Assembly: GCF_012935325.2 (NCBI RefSeq)
Contig: NZ_JABBYG020000006.1
Coordinates: 1 to 64,000 of the forward strand
Reading direction: 5' to 3'
DNA length: 64,000 bases
Source of the DNA: Paenibacillus sp. PL91
GTDB taxonomy: Bacteria; Bacillota; Bacilli; Paenibacillales; Paenibacillaceae
Every line of letters begins with the position of its first letter. The stretch's first letter is position 1. A model generated the notes under the pieces. The model saw only the letters and a program-made list of their open reading frames with translations, was not told the DNA's origin and made no database searches. A program made the position numbers and the translations under genes. Shown one piece after another: positions 35,825 through 45,731 of this stretch.

Positions 35825-35880
35825 AAAAAGCCGAGCGAGCGCAGGGAATCGAGCCTGCACCTGCACGGCCTTTTTAATGG
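35825..35880. terminator. Bidirectional terminator between map and the RidA gene
   Basis: AAAAAGCCG at 35825 and CGGCCTTTTT near 35866-35875 form the outer stem; GCAGG/CCTGC form an inner stem. Confidence 0.7.
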
Positions 35881-35894
35881 AATAGGCAACGTTA

Positions 35895-36278
35895 CTAATC
35901 AATGATAGCTTCAACTTCTATTTCAACAAGCAAAAGCGGGTCGATTAGCGCTTTTACTTCCACCATCGTTGCAACAGGCTGAATGTTTTTGAAAAACTCG
36001 CCATGAGCCCTGCCGATTTCTTCCCATTTGGAGATGTCAGTCACGAACATTCTTGTCCGTACGACATGGGACATCTCAGCCTCAAGCTCATTCAGCGCTT
36101 TTTCGATCGTTTGCAAAATGTATTTCGTTTGCTCGTAGGGATCCCCGACCCCGACGACCTCCCCTTCCTTCATGGCAGTTGTTCCGGCCACTTCGATCCG
36201 ATTGCCAATGCGAATGGCACGGCAATAGCCGACGAGGGGTTCCCAAGGCGAGCCTGTAAAGACTTGCTTTCTGCTCAA
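35895..36278 (-). CDS. RidA-family protein
   Basis: 127 residues from TTG 36278 (GAGAGGAG upstream). YjgF/YER057c/UK114 fold: IEVAGTTAMKEGEVVGVGDPYEQTKYIL and the C-terminal PLLLVEIEVEAII. The catalytic-type Arg is in VVRTRMFVTDIS. RidA proteins hydrolyse reactive enamine/imine intermediates such as those released by threonine deaminase; this one is a divergent paralogue whose substrate is unknown. Confidence 0.87.
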   Translation of the reverse strand: MSRKQVFTGSPWEPLVGYCRAIRIGNRIEVAGTTAMKEGEVVGVGDPYEQTKYILQTIEKALNELEAEMSHVVRTRMFVTDISKWEEIGRAHGEFFKNIQPVATMVEVKALIDPLLLVEIEVEAIID

Positions 36279-36317
36279 AATATCTACTCCTCTCTGTTGG
36301 TAATAAGGAATGTCAGA

Positions 36318-38561
36318 TTAACCGAGCTTCATCTTCCGGTAATCGGAGGGCGTCACACCGAAGCTCTTTTTGAACAAGCGATGGAAATAGGAGCTGCTCG
36401 TATAGCCGCTCTTCACCGCAATGTCGACGATAGACCAATCGGTCTTCTCCAAATGCTCCTGCGCCCTCTCCAGCCGCACATTATTAATGACATCAACGAT
36501 TGCGCTAAACGTCTGCTGCTTATAAACCCTGCTTAAATAGATAGAGGACATATCTAATTCATCGGCGATCCAGTTCAAGCTGAGGTTCGGATTCGCGTAT
36601 TCACATTGAATGAGCTCGTTGATCTTGCGAATTAAATCCGTTTGCTTCGTCGAGCGCTTCGCAGACAGCTTCATTTGGATGTCATCAAACAGCGAGAAAA
36701 AAATGTCATTCACTTCATTAATCGTTTCAAAATGGTCCGGCGAAGGAATATGGATGCTGAGGCTCGCCTCAACGTCGAGACTATTATTTTTCTGTATCGT
36801 AAACAAAATATTGTTGACCGTCATCGTCAGATGCGAGATGGCAAGCTGCACGACATGAATCGGAAACGAAGCCGTCTCCTGCACGATCTCCGCGAACAGC
36901 TTCTTCGCTTCCTCCGTTTTGGAAGTCATTAAAGCATCCGTTAATTTCCGTTCACGATCAACCGGGAAAATATACTCCTTTGATTTTAAGCTGATGATAT
37001 CCTGAGCGTCAATCAAGCAGCCATGCCCATAAAATAAGCGATGCTGCGATGCTTCCTTCACCAGCTTATAGAGGTGGGAGAGATGCTGCGCTTGGAATGC
37101 TTCCGGACTGTAAGTAACGGAGAGGCCAATTTTCAAATAATCCATGGACGATTGCTGTATTTGAACGAGCACCGCACGAAGCAGCTCATCATCAGGCTCA
37201 TCGGTATCATCGAGCCGATTTAGAAGCATAATAACATAGTCGGCATCCATATCGACGGTTTCCACCCGGTAATGCTTAAGGCCAATTTCACCGCTTATAT
37301 TCATAATGGCGAATTTGTAGACATGCAAATCATCCCCGCGCGTCTGCTTTAAGGCGGCAAGCTGGTCAATTTTTAGCAGGATGACACGATATCGTGAGTT
37401 GAAATCAAAGGTGATTCCGTTATTTGACAGCTTCTGAAGCTGGGTGCTCGTTTGCAACGATTGCGAGCCTTGGATGAGGCTGCGCAGCATATTTTGCCTG
37501 ATCGTATAGGAGCTGTTTCGTTTCTCTGTCTCCAGGATGTTCATTTTGCTCATGATCTGATGAATAGGGCGGTACAGCATCTGTGACAGCAGCCATGAGA
37601 TGAACAAGCCGATGACTAAAATAGCCGCAGCGATCAAAATCGTCGTATTGCGGATGGAATAGATCGCTTTGGTTACTTGCTTGTAAGGCGTAATGCGTAC
37701 ATATTGCCAGTCCAGCGAATCCGGCGAGGTATAGGAGACAAGTGATTTTTTGCCTTCAAAATCCGCGACAATATAACCGGATTCCTTATTTCTAATTTTA
37801 TCGATTAGCAGAACATTATCCTTGTCGCTTAATTGCCTCGGCAGCAAGGTATCGCCTGACAGCAGACGATCCTGATTATCCAATATAAACGATTTCCCCT
37901 CGCTGTCGCTCTTATTCACCCCAATGTCCTTATTGATCCAAGCGGATGAAATATTAATGATAACAGCGGAATTGATGGTTTGCGTTTTGCCAATGGCATC
38001 AAAGCCTAAATAGGTATACGCCTTAGTCGGCTGCTCTCCAGCTAAGCTAACCGTTGTATACGTTCTCGGGATTGGCGTAAACGGACGATATTGCTGGAAA
38101 TTGCCGAGTATATCGAGTATCCCCTTATCCGCAAACTCCTCTTTGCTGAATGTGCCGCTCTCTCCTTGACGGCTCGCCGTATAAAAGAGCCCATTAGCCG
38201 AATTGTACACATAAATGGATTCAATAAAAGGCATCGAGTTCAAATAGTTGTTCAACTCGTTCATCGCAGCGGTCACATCGTAAATATTAGGCTCTGTATA
38301 GAACATCAGCTTAGCAATGGTGAAGGTTCTATACATTTGGAAGGAGAGCGATTGCGCGCTCTCGGTCATGCTGATCACTTCTTTGCTGGTTTGGGTTAAA
38401 TTGCTCACGTCGGATTGATAAGCTTTCTTCAAATCAATTTGCATATAGGTGAAGAAATAAAATATGGAGGATACCAATAACGTAAGCACAATGCACAAGG
38501 TAATCGTGAACAGCAGCTTGCTGTACAGTTTCCCGTTGTTTTTCAAATGAACTGCTGACAT
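36318..38561 (-). CDS. Membrane-bound AraC-family regulator (Cache sensor plus HTH)
   Basis: 747 residues with GAGGGGGG 6 bases before the ATG. Membrane helix at ~17-37, an extracytoplasmic Cache-like domain (~38-305), a second helix (~306-330), a cytoplasmic linker, and two C-terminal HTH motifs (NWIADELDMSSIYLSRVYKQ and SIVDIAVKSGYTSSSYFHRLFKKSFGVTPSDYRK, given in part). This one-protein sensor-regulator class controls carbohydrate operons in Paenibacillus. It is divergent from the GH42 and ABC genes and probably activates them. Confidence 0.88.
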   Translation of the reverse strand: MSAVHLKNNGKLYSKLLFTITLCIVLTLLVSSIFYFFTYMQIDLKKAYQSDVSNLTQTSKEVISMTESAQSLSFQMYRTFTIAKLMFYTEPNIYDVTAAMNELNNYLNSMPFIESIYVYNSANGLFYTASRQGESGTFSKEEFADKGILDILGNFQQYRPFTPIPRTYTTVSLAGEQPTKAYTYLGFDAIGKTQTINSAVIINISSAWINKDIGVNKSDSEGKSFILDNQDRLLSGDTLLPRQLSDKDNVLLIDKIRNKESGYIVADFEGKKSLVSYTSPDSLDWQYVRITPYKQVTKAIYSIRNTTILIAAAILVIGLFISWLLSQMLYRPIHQIMSKMNILETEKRNSSYTIRQNMLRSLIQGSQSLQTSTQLQKLSNNGITFDFNSRYRVILLKIDQLAALKQTRGDDLHVYKFAIMNISGEIGLKHYRVETVDMDADYVIMLLNRLDDTDEPDDELLRAVLVQIQQSSMDYLKIGLSVTYSPEAFQAQHLSHLYKLVKEASQHRLFYGHGCLIDAQDIISLKSKEYIFPVDRERKLTDALMTSKTEEAKKLFAEIVQETASFPIHVVQLAISHLTMTVNNILFTIQKNNSLDVEASLSIHIPSPDHFETINEVNDIFFSLFDDIQMKLSAKRSTKQTDLIRKINELIQCEYANPNLSLNWIADELDMSSIYLSRVYKQQTFSAIVDVINNVRLERAQEHLEKTDWSIVDIAVKSGYTSSSYFHRLFKKSFGVTPSDYRKMKLG

Positions 38562-38903
38562 GCTAGCCCCCCTCTATGTATGTATAGCTTCTTTAAGACA
38601 GCGCTGTGATGAAATGTGCGTAAGCGCTTCCGATTTTAAAATGTCATCTGGCCTGAGCATCATGCGATTAGTTTGATTAGTTCACTCCATAGGCGCTTGA
38701 TACATTCATCATTATAATCGGCGTTTATTGCTGGGTGCAATGAACCAAATAAATGAAGGTGAATGAACCTGATATTAGGAAGTGAACAATCCATACCATA
38801 GTGAAATTATTGGCGAAACCGTGCAAGATAGGTGACAATTCGCTGATCAATCCGTTAGAATGTCACGGAATTCCATGATAATAGCGGAAGGGACAGTGAA
38901 ACC
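38562..38903. promoter_or_regulatory. Divergent regulatory region with a possible cre site
   Basis: 342 bp between the AraC-type regulator and the beta-galactosidase. The palindrome AAGCGCTT sits at 38623-38630 within GTAAGCGCTTCC, a partial cre match next to the regulator gene. No clear sigma-A promoter was read. The rest is AT-rich and holds no gene. Confidence 0.35.
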
Positions 38904-40919
38904 ATGATTAGTTCGAAGCTGAAACAGATTTGGTATGGAGGAGACTATAATCCGGATCAATGGCCGGAGGAAATATGGCATGAGGATATGCGTTTGTTCA
39001 AGGAGGCCGGCATCAATGTCGTGACGCTTCCCGTATTCAGCTGGGCGAAGCTGCAGCCCTCGGAGGATACATACCAGTTCGAATGGCTGGACAAATTACT
39101 AAACTTAATTGCGGATAACGGCATCTATGCTTGCCTTGCGACCTCGACCGCCGCGCAGCCGGCGTGGATGTCCCGCAAATACGAGGACGTGCTGCCGGTT
39201 GACGTTGACGGCAGGAAGCGCACGCATGGCGCGCGTACCTACTTTTGTCCGAACAGCAAGACGTACCGCCGTTTGTCGAGCCAGCTGGCGCGTGTGCTGG
39301 CCGAGCGTTACAAGGACCATCCATCGCTACTAATCTGGCATATTAATAACGAATACGGCACGCATTGCTATTGCAGCAATTGCGCGGAGGCGTTCCGCGA
39401 ATGGCTGAAGGTGAAATACGGGACAATCGAGCGGCTGAACGCCGAATGGAATATGAGCTTCTGGGGCCATACCGTCTATGAATGGGAAGAGATCGTGGCG
39501 CCATCCAATCTGAACGGCGACAATCGCAACTTTCAGCCAATGGCTATCGATTACAAAAGGTTCATGTCCGACTCGATTCTCGGCTGCTATCAGGGAGAAT
39601 ATGACGAGCTGAAGGCCGTTACGCCGGATATTCCGATTACGACGAATATATGGGGTCTGTTTAACGGGCTTGATCTGCAAAAATGGGGAGAAGCGATGGA
39701 TGTCGTCTCCTGGGACAGCTATCCACAAATGAATGAGCCTATGGGCAACGTCGCAATGCGCCATGACTATATGCGCGGCTTAAAGGAGGGCAAGCCGTTC
39801 ATGCTGATGGAGCAGACGCCAAGCCAGCAAAACTGGCAGCCCTACAATAGTTTGAAGCGTCCCGGCGTTATGCGGCTGTGGAGCTATCAGGCGGTGGCGC
39901 ATGGCGCCGACACAGTGATGTTCTTCCAGCTTCGACGCTCCTTCGGGGCATGCGAGAAATATCACGGAGCCGTCATCGAGCATGTCGGCCATGAGGATAC
40001 GCGCGTATTCCGGGAATGCGCCGCTTTGGGACGGGAGCTGGATTTGCTAGGCGATCGTTTGCTGGATTCAGAGGTTCATGCTGAGGTTGCGCTATTATTC
40101 GATATCGACACGTGGAACGCGGTTGAGATGACGAGCGGGCCAAGCGTTGATCTAAACTATTTGGAACAGGCGCAAAAGTATTACAAAGCCTTTTACGATC
40201 AAAACATCGCCGTAGATGTGCTTAGTCCGCTTAGCGACTTCTTGAAATACAAAATAGTGGCCGCTCCTGTGCTCTATATGCTGAAGCCGGGCGTTGCCGA
40301 GCGGATAGAGGCGTTTGTGCGGGATGGAGGAACGTTCATTACGACCTTCTTCAGCGGTATTGTAAACGAGAATGATCTCGTAACGCTGGGCGGATATCCA
40401 GGCAAGCTTCGCAGCCTTCTTGGCTTGTGGGTCGAGGAAATGGACAGCCTGCTGCCTGAGATGCGCAACAGCATTGAAGTGGGCGAGGCATTCGGCCATG
40501 TACAAGGAACCTATGAATGCGGCCTGCTTTGCGACCTTCTTCATTTGGAGGGCGCGAAGGCGCTCGGCACATATGGAACCGACTTTTATGCGGGAATGCC
40601 GGCTTTGACGGTTAATGCCTATGGAAAGGGAGAGGCGTATTATGTGGCGACGGCGCCTGAGCAAAGGCTGCTCAGGGACTTTGTCCGTACCTTGTGCGAG
40701 AAACAGCAGATTACAGCTCCTTTCCAAGCGGGAGCGGGCGTTGAATTAGCGCAGCGCGTGAAAGAGGGGCAAACGTACACCTTCGTGCTCAATCATAACA
40801 GCGTTCTTGCCGCCATCGAACTAGGACAAACGAGCTATACGGACCTATTATCGAGGCGCGATGTGAGCGGGACGGTTGAAATCGACCCGCATGGCGTCAT
40901 GATTTTGCAAATAGCATAA
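38904..40919 (+). CDS. GH42 beta-galactosidase
   Basis: 671 residues, typical length. The start WYGGDYNPDQWPEEIW is the GH42 signature; acid/base E150 lies in WHINNEYGTHCYC and nucleophile E303 in FMLMEQTPSQQNW. The cysteine cluster CYCSNC just after E150 matches the zinc site of many GH42 enzymes. A trimerisation domain and a small beta domain follow. No signal peptide, so it cleaves galactosides after import by the ABC system downstream. Confidence 0.94.
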   Translation: MISSKLKQIWYGGDYNPDQWPEEIWHEDMRLFKEAGINVVTLPVFSWAKLQPSEDTYQFEWLDKLLNLIADNGIYACLATSTAAQPAWMSRKYEDVLPVDVDGRKRTHGARTYFCPNSKTYRRLSSQLARVLAERYKDHPSLLIWHINNEYGTHCYCSNCAEAFREWLKVKYGTIERLNAEWNMSFWGHTVYEWEEIVAPSNLNGDNRNFQPMAIDYKRFMSDSILGCYQGEYDELKAVTPDIPITTNIWGLFNGLDLQKWGEAMDVVSWDSYPQMNEPMGNVAMRHDYMRGLKEGKPFMLMEQTPSQQNWQPYNSLKRPGVMRLWSYQAVAHGADTVMFFQLRRSFGACEKYHGAVIEHVGHEDTRVFRECAALGRELDLLGDRLLDSEVHAEVALLFDIDTWNAVEMTSGPSVDLNYLEQAQKYYKAFYDQNIAVDVLSPLSDFLKYKIVAAPVLYMLKPGVAERIEAFVRDGGTFITTFFSGIVNENDLVTLGGYPGKLRSLLGLWVEEMDSLLPEMRNSIEVGEAFGHVQGTYECGLLCDLLHLEGAKALGTYGTDFYAGMPALTVNAYGKGEAYYVATAPEQRLLRDFVRTLCEKQQITAPFQAGAGVELAQRVKEGQTYTFVLNHNSVLAAIELGQTSYTDLLSRRDVSGTVEIDPHGVMILQIA

Positions 40920-40930
40920 GGCTATATACG

Positions 40931-40993
40931 AAAAAACCATGAAATCGCAAGTCTCGAGCAAGGTTCGAGCTGGCGGGTTCATGGTTTTTTTTG
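40931..40993 (+). terminator. Terminator after the beta-galactosidase gene
   Basis: AAAAAACCATGAA (40931-40943) pairs with TTCATGGTTTTTT (40978-40990), with a long loop. Readthrough into the ABC genes may be controlled here. Confidence 0.8.
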
Positions 40994-41117
40994 GGTTGAA
41001 TTCAGGTGAAATGGCTTGTTAATGCATAAAAGTTTAAATCGTTCACTCGTTCAATCGCTATTTCGTTCACTGACTTTGCTTTCTTACTCTTTTCCGGCAC
41101 ACAAGGAGGGACGTACA

Positions 41118-41204
41118 GTGAGAACAGAGCAGACAACACAAAAAAGAACAGAACGCTGTGAGAGGAGACATCATCTGCATGTTGAAAAAAAATGGACTGC
41201 TTAA
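41118..41204 (+). CDS. 28-codon open frame overlapping the permease start (leader peptide or frameshifted N-terminus)
   Basis: GTG 41118 has AAGGAGGG (41103-41110) 7 bases upstream, a better ribosome site than the permease ATG. The product MRTEQTTQKRTERCERRHHL then HVEKKWTA is basic and ends inside the permease gene. Removing one A from the run of eight A at about 41184-41191 would fuse this frame to the permease (VEKNGLLKEL). So it is a coupled leader, a slippage start or a frameshift. Confidence 0.45.
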   Translation: MRTEQTTQKRTERCERRHHLHVEKKWTA

Positions 41205-42102
41205 GGAACTGGTAACGAACCGTTTACTCTTCCTTATGTTAATGCCAGCGCTAATCTTCTTTATTGTAAACTCGTATGTACCTATGGTGGGCATCTACTA
41301 CGCGTTCACTCGATTCGACTTCAATACGAGCTTATTCAATAGTCAGTTCGTGGGACTCGACAACTTTAAGTTTTTATGGAAATCCGGGGTTCTCGCAAGG
41401 CTTACCTTAAATACGGTCGGCTACAACGTCGTATTTATTCTACTCGGCAACGTACTGGCGATTGCACTTGCCATTCTGCTAAGCGAGCTGCGCTTGCAAT
41501 GGTTCAAGAAGCTGACGCAATCGATTATGTTTCTGCCTTACTTCGTTTCCTTCGTTATTCTAAGCGTTATCGTTTACAACGTGTTCAACTTCGAAAGCGG
41601 ATTTCTGAACTCGACGCTGGGGTCTTTCGGATACGAGTCGGTAGACGTCTACAATACGCCGTGGGTTTGGGTGTTCCTCATTATCATTTTCTACTTGTGG
41701 AAAAACATCGGTTACAGCATGGTCATCTATCTGGCATCGATTACCGGGATCAGCGAAGAATATTATGAGGCTGCCAAAATTGACGGCGCGAACATCTTCC
41801 AGCGCATTTGGTACATTACGGTTCCGATGCTGAAGACGACGTTCGTCATGCTTCTGCTATTCGCACTCGGCAGCATCATGAAAGGCCAGTTCGATTTGTT
41901 CTATCAGCTGATCGGCAACAACGGCGTTCTATACAATACGACAGATATTCTCGATACGTATGTGTACCGTTCGCTCAAAGTAACGTTCGATATCGGCATG
42001 TCGACGGCAGCCGGACTTTACCAGTCGCTATTCGGCTTTGTCCTGATCATGACCGTCAACTACATCATCAAGAAAATCAATGACGAATACGCATTGTTCT
42101 AA
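41179..42102 (+). CDS. ABC sugar transporter permease, LplB type
   Basis: About 307 residues from ATG 41179 (GAGGAG about 12 bases upstream; see the overlapping short frame). Six membrane helices and the permease EAA loop EEYYEAAKIDGANIFQRIWYITVPML near residue 195-220 (key part EAAKIDGA). LplB-type permeases pair with YtcP-type permeases to import oligosaccharides or polygalacturonan fragments. The locus has no ATPase, so a shared MsmX-like ATPase elsewhere is expected. Confidence 0.88.
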   Translation: MLKKNGLLKELVTNRLLFLMLMPALIFFIVNSYVPMVGIYYAFTRFDFNTSLFNSQFVGLDNFKFLWKSGVLARLTLNTVGYNVVFILLGNVLAIALAILLSELRLQWFKKLTQSIMFLPYFVSFVILSVIVYNVFNFESGFLNSTLGSFGYESVDVYNTPWVWVFLIIIFYLWKNIGYSMVIYLASITGISEEYYEAAKIDGANIFQRIWYITVPMLKTTFVMLLLFALGSIMKGQFDLFYQLIGNNGVLYNTTDILDTYVYRSLKVTFDIGMSTAAGLYQSLFGFVLIMTVNYIIKKINDEYALF

Positions 42103-42129
42103 GCGATCAGCTCACAGTAGGAGGTACCT

Positions 42130-43023
42130 ATGAAAATCAAAGACGACAATTATATGAAGTGGTTTAGACTCATTGCATTCGTAGTCATTCTGCTTGCAAC
42201 CGTAGCTTGCTTGTTTCCGTTCCTGCTGATCATCTCCGCTTCCTTCACGCAGAACGAGGCGATCATTAGAGATGGCTATCATCTCATCCCGACCGTATTT
42301 TCCTTCGAGGGCTACGAGACGGTGTTCCGCTTTCCGAAGCAGGTATTGACCGCATACGGCGTAACGACATTCACGACGGTGATCGGAACGACGCTAGGTC
42401 TGTTTCTGATGACGATGGCTGGTTACGTTCTTCAGCGCAAAGATTTTAAATACCGTAATTTCTTTGCCTTCATGATCTATTTCACGACCTTGTTTGGCGG
42501 CGGGCTTGTTCCTTGGTATATCCTGATGACCAAATATTTGAAGCTGACCGATACGCTTACGGTTCTGATTTTCCCAGGGCTCATGACGCCTTTTCTTATT
42601 ATATTGATGAAAAACTTCATTCGCTCCGCAGTACCGGATGAGGTGATCGAATCCGCGAAAATCGATGGAGCAAACGACTTTACGATTTATAGCCGGATCG
42701 TGCTGCAGCTGTCGATGCCGGGCATCGCAACGGTTGGTTTGTTCCTTGCGCTTCATTATTGGAACGACTGGTTCACCTCCTCGTTATTTATCAACGATAC
42801 GACGAAGTACCAGCTGCAATACTACCTGTACAACGTTATTAATGCGATGAGCTTTATTGCGCAAATGGGCTCAGGCACTGGCGTATCGCTAGGCTCCGAC
42901 ATGCCGACCGAATCGACCAAGATGGCGATGTCGATCATCGTAACAGGGCCGATCCTGTTCTTGTATCCGTTCGTGCAGCGTTATTTTGTCAAAGGATTGA
43001 CGATTGGTGCGGTTAAAGGTTAG
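42130..43023 (+). CDS. ABC sugar transporter permease, YtcP type
   Basis: 297 residues with GGAGGT 6 bases before the ATG. Six membrane helices, the EAA loop DEVIESAKIDGANDFTIYSRIVLQLSMPG (key part ESAKIDGAND) and the C-terminal YFVKGLTIGAVKG typical of the YtcP/LplC subfamily. It forms the heterodimeric channel with the preceding permease, 28 bases upstream. Confidence 0.9.
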   Translation: MKIKDDNYMKWFRLIAFVVILLATVACLFPFLLIISASFTQNEAIIRDGYHLIPTVFSFEGYETVFRFPKQVLTAYGVTTFTTVIGTTLGLFLMTMAGYVLQRKDFKYRNFFAFMIYFTTLFGGGLVPWYILMTKYLKLTDTLTVLIFPGLMTPFLIILMKNFIRSAVPDEVIESAKIDGANDFTIYSRIVLQLSMPGIATVGLFLALHYWNDWFTSSLFINDTTKYQLQYYLYNVINAMSFIAQMGSGTGVSLGSDMPTESTKMAMSIIVTGPILFLYPFVQRYFVKGLTIGAVKG

Positions 43024-43093
43024 AACTAGACAAGGAGTTTATCATTCCGCGTTTAGCTGACATAGATAAGAACTTATTAAAGGGAGGATTCAC

Positions 43094-44686
43094 ATGACAA
43101 GGAAAGCAGCAAAAGCCGTCTCCATGTTACTATCGATCATCGTATTTATTACCGTTCTGGCAGCCTGCGGATCGAACAACAATAATGGAGGCAACACCGC
43201 AGACACAACAAATGCGCCGAAAGAGACAGAGGGCACAACGAATGCGGGCGCTGGGGAAAAAACGGGAATTGATACTTCGAAAAAAGTGGAATTGCAATTT
43301 TATATGTTAGGTGATGCTCCTAAGGACATTGCTTCCATCCAAGAGCAAGTAAACAAAATGGCATTGGAAGATTTGAATGCTACTGTCAAATTCAACTACA
43401 CGTCTTGGACGGATTGGGATCAAAAGTATAAGCTGCTGCTTGGTTCAGGCCAACAGGTTGACTTGATCTTTACGGCGGAATGGACGCAGTACCAATCGTA
43501 TGCGAAGAAAGGCGCGTTCCAAGCGCTTGATGAGCTTCTTCCAGCAGCTGCGCCTGCGCTAAACTCTTTTGTACCTAAGGAGATGTGGGAAGCTGTCAAA
43601 ATCGACGGCAAAATTTACACGGTGCCAGCTACTTACAAAGAGTATGTAACAGACGGCTTTGTATGGCGCGAAGATCTTCGCGAGAAATACAATCTGCCTA
43701 CACCGGTTGATATCGCCACATTCGAGCAATACCTAGATGGGATCAAGAAAAACGAGCCAACGGTTACGCCGCTTTCGATGAACTCTGACGTGAAAACAAA
43801 CCTGATGGACCGTTTCAAAGGGATTGCACACGCTCCAATCGGCGCGCTTCCTTACGGTATCGGCATCAACTATGCAACACCTAACGATGTATACTCCTAC
43901 TGGGGTTCGGATGAGCAAAAACAAGATTTGACCGTCTTGAAGCGTTGGCAGGACAACGGTTACATGGTGAAAAACGTGCTGGCCGTCAAAGACACGCTGC
44001 AGGATCAAGTAACGAGCGGCAAAGCCGCGGCTATTCTTGGCGACAACCCGACTCGCTTCAATGACATGGTGATCAAAATTCAATCGACTCACCCGGATTG
44101 GAAGCTTGGCTACCACCCATTCCCGGAAACAAACGGCATTGCGACACCGGTTCACCCGATCCACAACGGCTTCGCGATTCCAGCTAGCAGCAAAAACGCA
44201 GAGCGCGCGCTTGCGTTCTATGAGAAGCTTGTTACTGACAAGCGCTACAACCTGCTTACGCAATACGGCGTAGAAGGCAAAAACTATGAAGTGAAAGACG
44301 GCTACTACTCCATGATCGGCGATTCCAATTCGAACGGCTTCCCTCGTGAGGGCATGAACGGCTGGGCTTGGAGAAACCCGGAGTACATGCTTTTCGACAA
44401 AAACTATGACGGCGTAAAAGCAATCTTTGAAAAGCTTGATAAAATCCAAGTGCCGGATAAATTTACGGGCTTCGCCGAAGATTACACCGCTTACCAAGCA
44501 GAGAGAGCAGCGCTTGAGCAAGTGGAGAAGCAATACCTGTTCCCGCTTAACGCTGGTCTTGTGAAAAACGTAGACGAAGGCTTGAATACGTTTATGGAGA
44601 AAGCGAAGCAAGCCGGTCTTGAGAAAATTCAAGCCGAGTACACGAAGCAATGGCAAGCGTATGTAACGGAGCAGGGCATTAAATAA
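43094..44686 (+). CDS. Sugar-binding lipoprotein (LplA-type extracellular solute-binding protein)
   Basis: 530 residues. Lipobox VLAACGSN with C25 as the lipidation site, then an Asn/Thr-rich linker (~27-60) and a large binding-protein fold (VELQFYMLGDAPKD.., WTDWDQKYKLLLGSGQQVDLIF). It is the substrate receptor for the two permeases. AAGGGAGG lies about 8 bases before the ATG. A perfect terminator follows. Confidence 0.92.
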   Translation: MTRKAAKAVSMLLSIIVFITVLAACGSNNNNGGNTADTTNAPKETEGTTNAGAGEKTGIDTSKKVELQFYMLGDAPKDIASIQEQVNKMALEDLNATVKFNYTSWTDWDQKYKLLLGSGQQVDLIFTAEWTQYQSYAKKGAFQALDELLPAAAPALNSFVPKEMWEAVKIDGKIYTVPATYKEYVTDGFVWREDLREKYNLPTPVDIATFEQYLDGIKKNEPTVTPLSMNSDVKTNLMDRFKGIAHAPIGALPYGIGINYATPNDVYSYWGSDEQKQDLTVLKRWQDNGYMVKNVLAVKDTLQDQVTSGKAAAILGDNPTRFNDMVIKIQSTHPDWKLGYHPFPETNGIATPVHPIHNGFAIPASSKNAERALAFYEKLVTDKRYNLLTQYGVEGKNYEVKDGYYSMIGDSNSNGFPREGMNGWAWRNPEYMLFDKNYDGVKAIFEKLDKIQVPDKFTGFAEDYTAYQAERAALEQVEKQYLFPLNAGLVKNVDEGLNTFMEKAKQAGLEKIQAEYTKQWQAYVTEQGIK

Positions 44687-44712
44687 GCGATTTTATGATT
44701 TAGGATCGAAAA

Positions 44713-44752
44713 GGCTAAAAAACCGCTCAGTGGCGGTTTTTTAGCTTTTTTT
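44713..44752. terminator. Strong terminator after the binding-protein gene
   Basis: GCTAAAAAACCGC (44714-44726) pairs with GCGGTTTTTTAGC (44733-44745), 6-base loop, then TTTTTTT. It also faces the convergent split collagen-like gene. Confidence 0.95.
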
Positions 44753-44753
44753 G

Positions 44754-45614
44754 TTATCCGGTTATTGAAAGGACCATTGCCGTAAATCCTCGACTCTCAA
44801 CTGAAGCATCTATAAATCCAGCTGATGCGGACCCAACAATGGTAAACGAATAATTATAGGTTCCTGGTGCAGGATTATCTACCCAGTTTAAAGGAGTGGT
44901 TACCGTTGCTTGATCAAAACCCGGTTGATTCGGACCTTGAAAAATAGCGCTATTATTGACGTCAACGATGTCATTTGGATTTCTGGAAATAAAACTATTA
45001 ACGGAATAGCTTTGAACATTAGCAAAATTAATATTGGCAAAGGCATCTAATTTTACCGACTGATTAAGTGCAACAGTAATTGGAGGCAGTGTTAACTCGA
45101 CCAAAACAGAGCCTTAGGTATCTTCATTCATTGTAAATGGAATCGATTCATTGCTCCCCGCAAATCTAACAACGATTATTCCTGAAGGTCCCTGAAGCCC
45201 TGCCGGACCCTGAAGTCCTTGGGGACCTTGTTGTCCTGCCGGACCTTGTGCTCCTGTTGGTCCTTGGGTTCCTGCTGCGCCTTGGACACTTATACTGCGA
45301 ACAGCTTGATCTGTGATTGCGGCGGTTGCGGCCGCTGTTGCAACTGCTGTTGCAGCCTCGCTAATGGCTTCCGTAACGTTTGAAGTAAGCGATCTTACGA
45401 CGGTGGGTGCGATTTTATCTAATGTTATCGATTGCCTTGCTAATCTGGAGGCCGTAACCGCTTGAGGAGCGATTTTGCTGTTTGTAACAGCGCCTCTTGC
45501 TAACCTGCCGGATCTTATAGGCTGTTCAAGCCTTCTGATTTGATTCCTTAATGCTTGCAGATCACTCGCAACACTAGCTAGCGTCCGTCTGGGTAATGCA
45601 ATCGTCCTCTCCAA
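44754..45614 (-). pseudogene. Collagen-like protein gene interrupted by one in-frame TAA
   Basis: Two frames on the minus strand, 45114-45614 and 44754-45104, are in the same phase and separated by a single TAA (45114-45116) with open codons either side (NEDT, stop, GSVLVELTLPP). Together they make about 286 residues: an N-terminal region with Arg-rich helices (VTNSKIAPQAVTASRLAR), collagen repeats GPTGAQGPAGQQGPQGLQGP, and a beta-rich C-terminal domain. Losing the C-terminal domain would normally prevent trimer formation, so this is a nonsense mutant, a recoded gene or a sequence error. TTG 45614 is the first possible start but has no ribosome site; GGAGAGG lies just inside the frame. Confidence 0.8.
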
Positions 45615-45731
45615 TTAGATATTGGCATAACAATAACCACATAGTATGTAGATGGGGGAGTGTCACGACACGATGTTTGTCTTGGTGAAATCGCCTATTC
45701 TTGTTCTTTTCAGCCTAGGGTGTTGTAATAC

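Noticed and set aside
41016-41117. In-frame extension of the 28-codon leader upstream to ATG 41016
   Set aside because: No ribosome site there and the product is Ser/Leu-rich intergenic-looking sequence; the GTG at 41118 has the ribosome site.
43733-44656. 307-codon minus frame inside the binding-protein gene
   Set aside because: Antisense shadow; Val/Phe/Arg-rich product without a ribosome site or recognisable domain.
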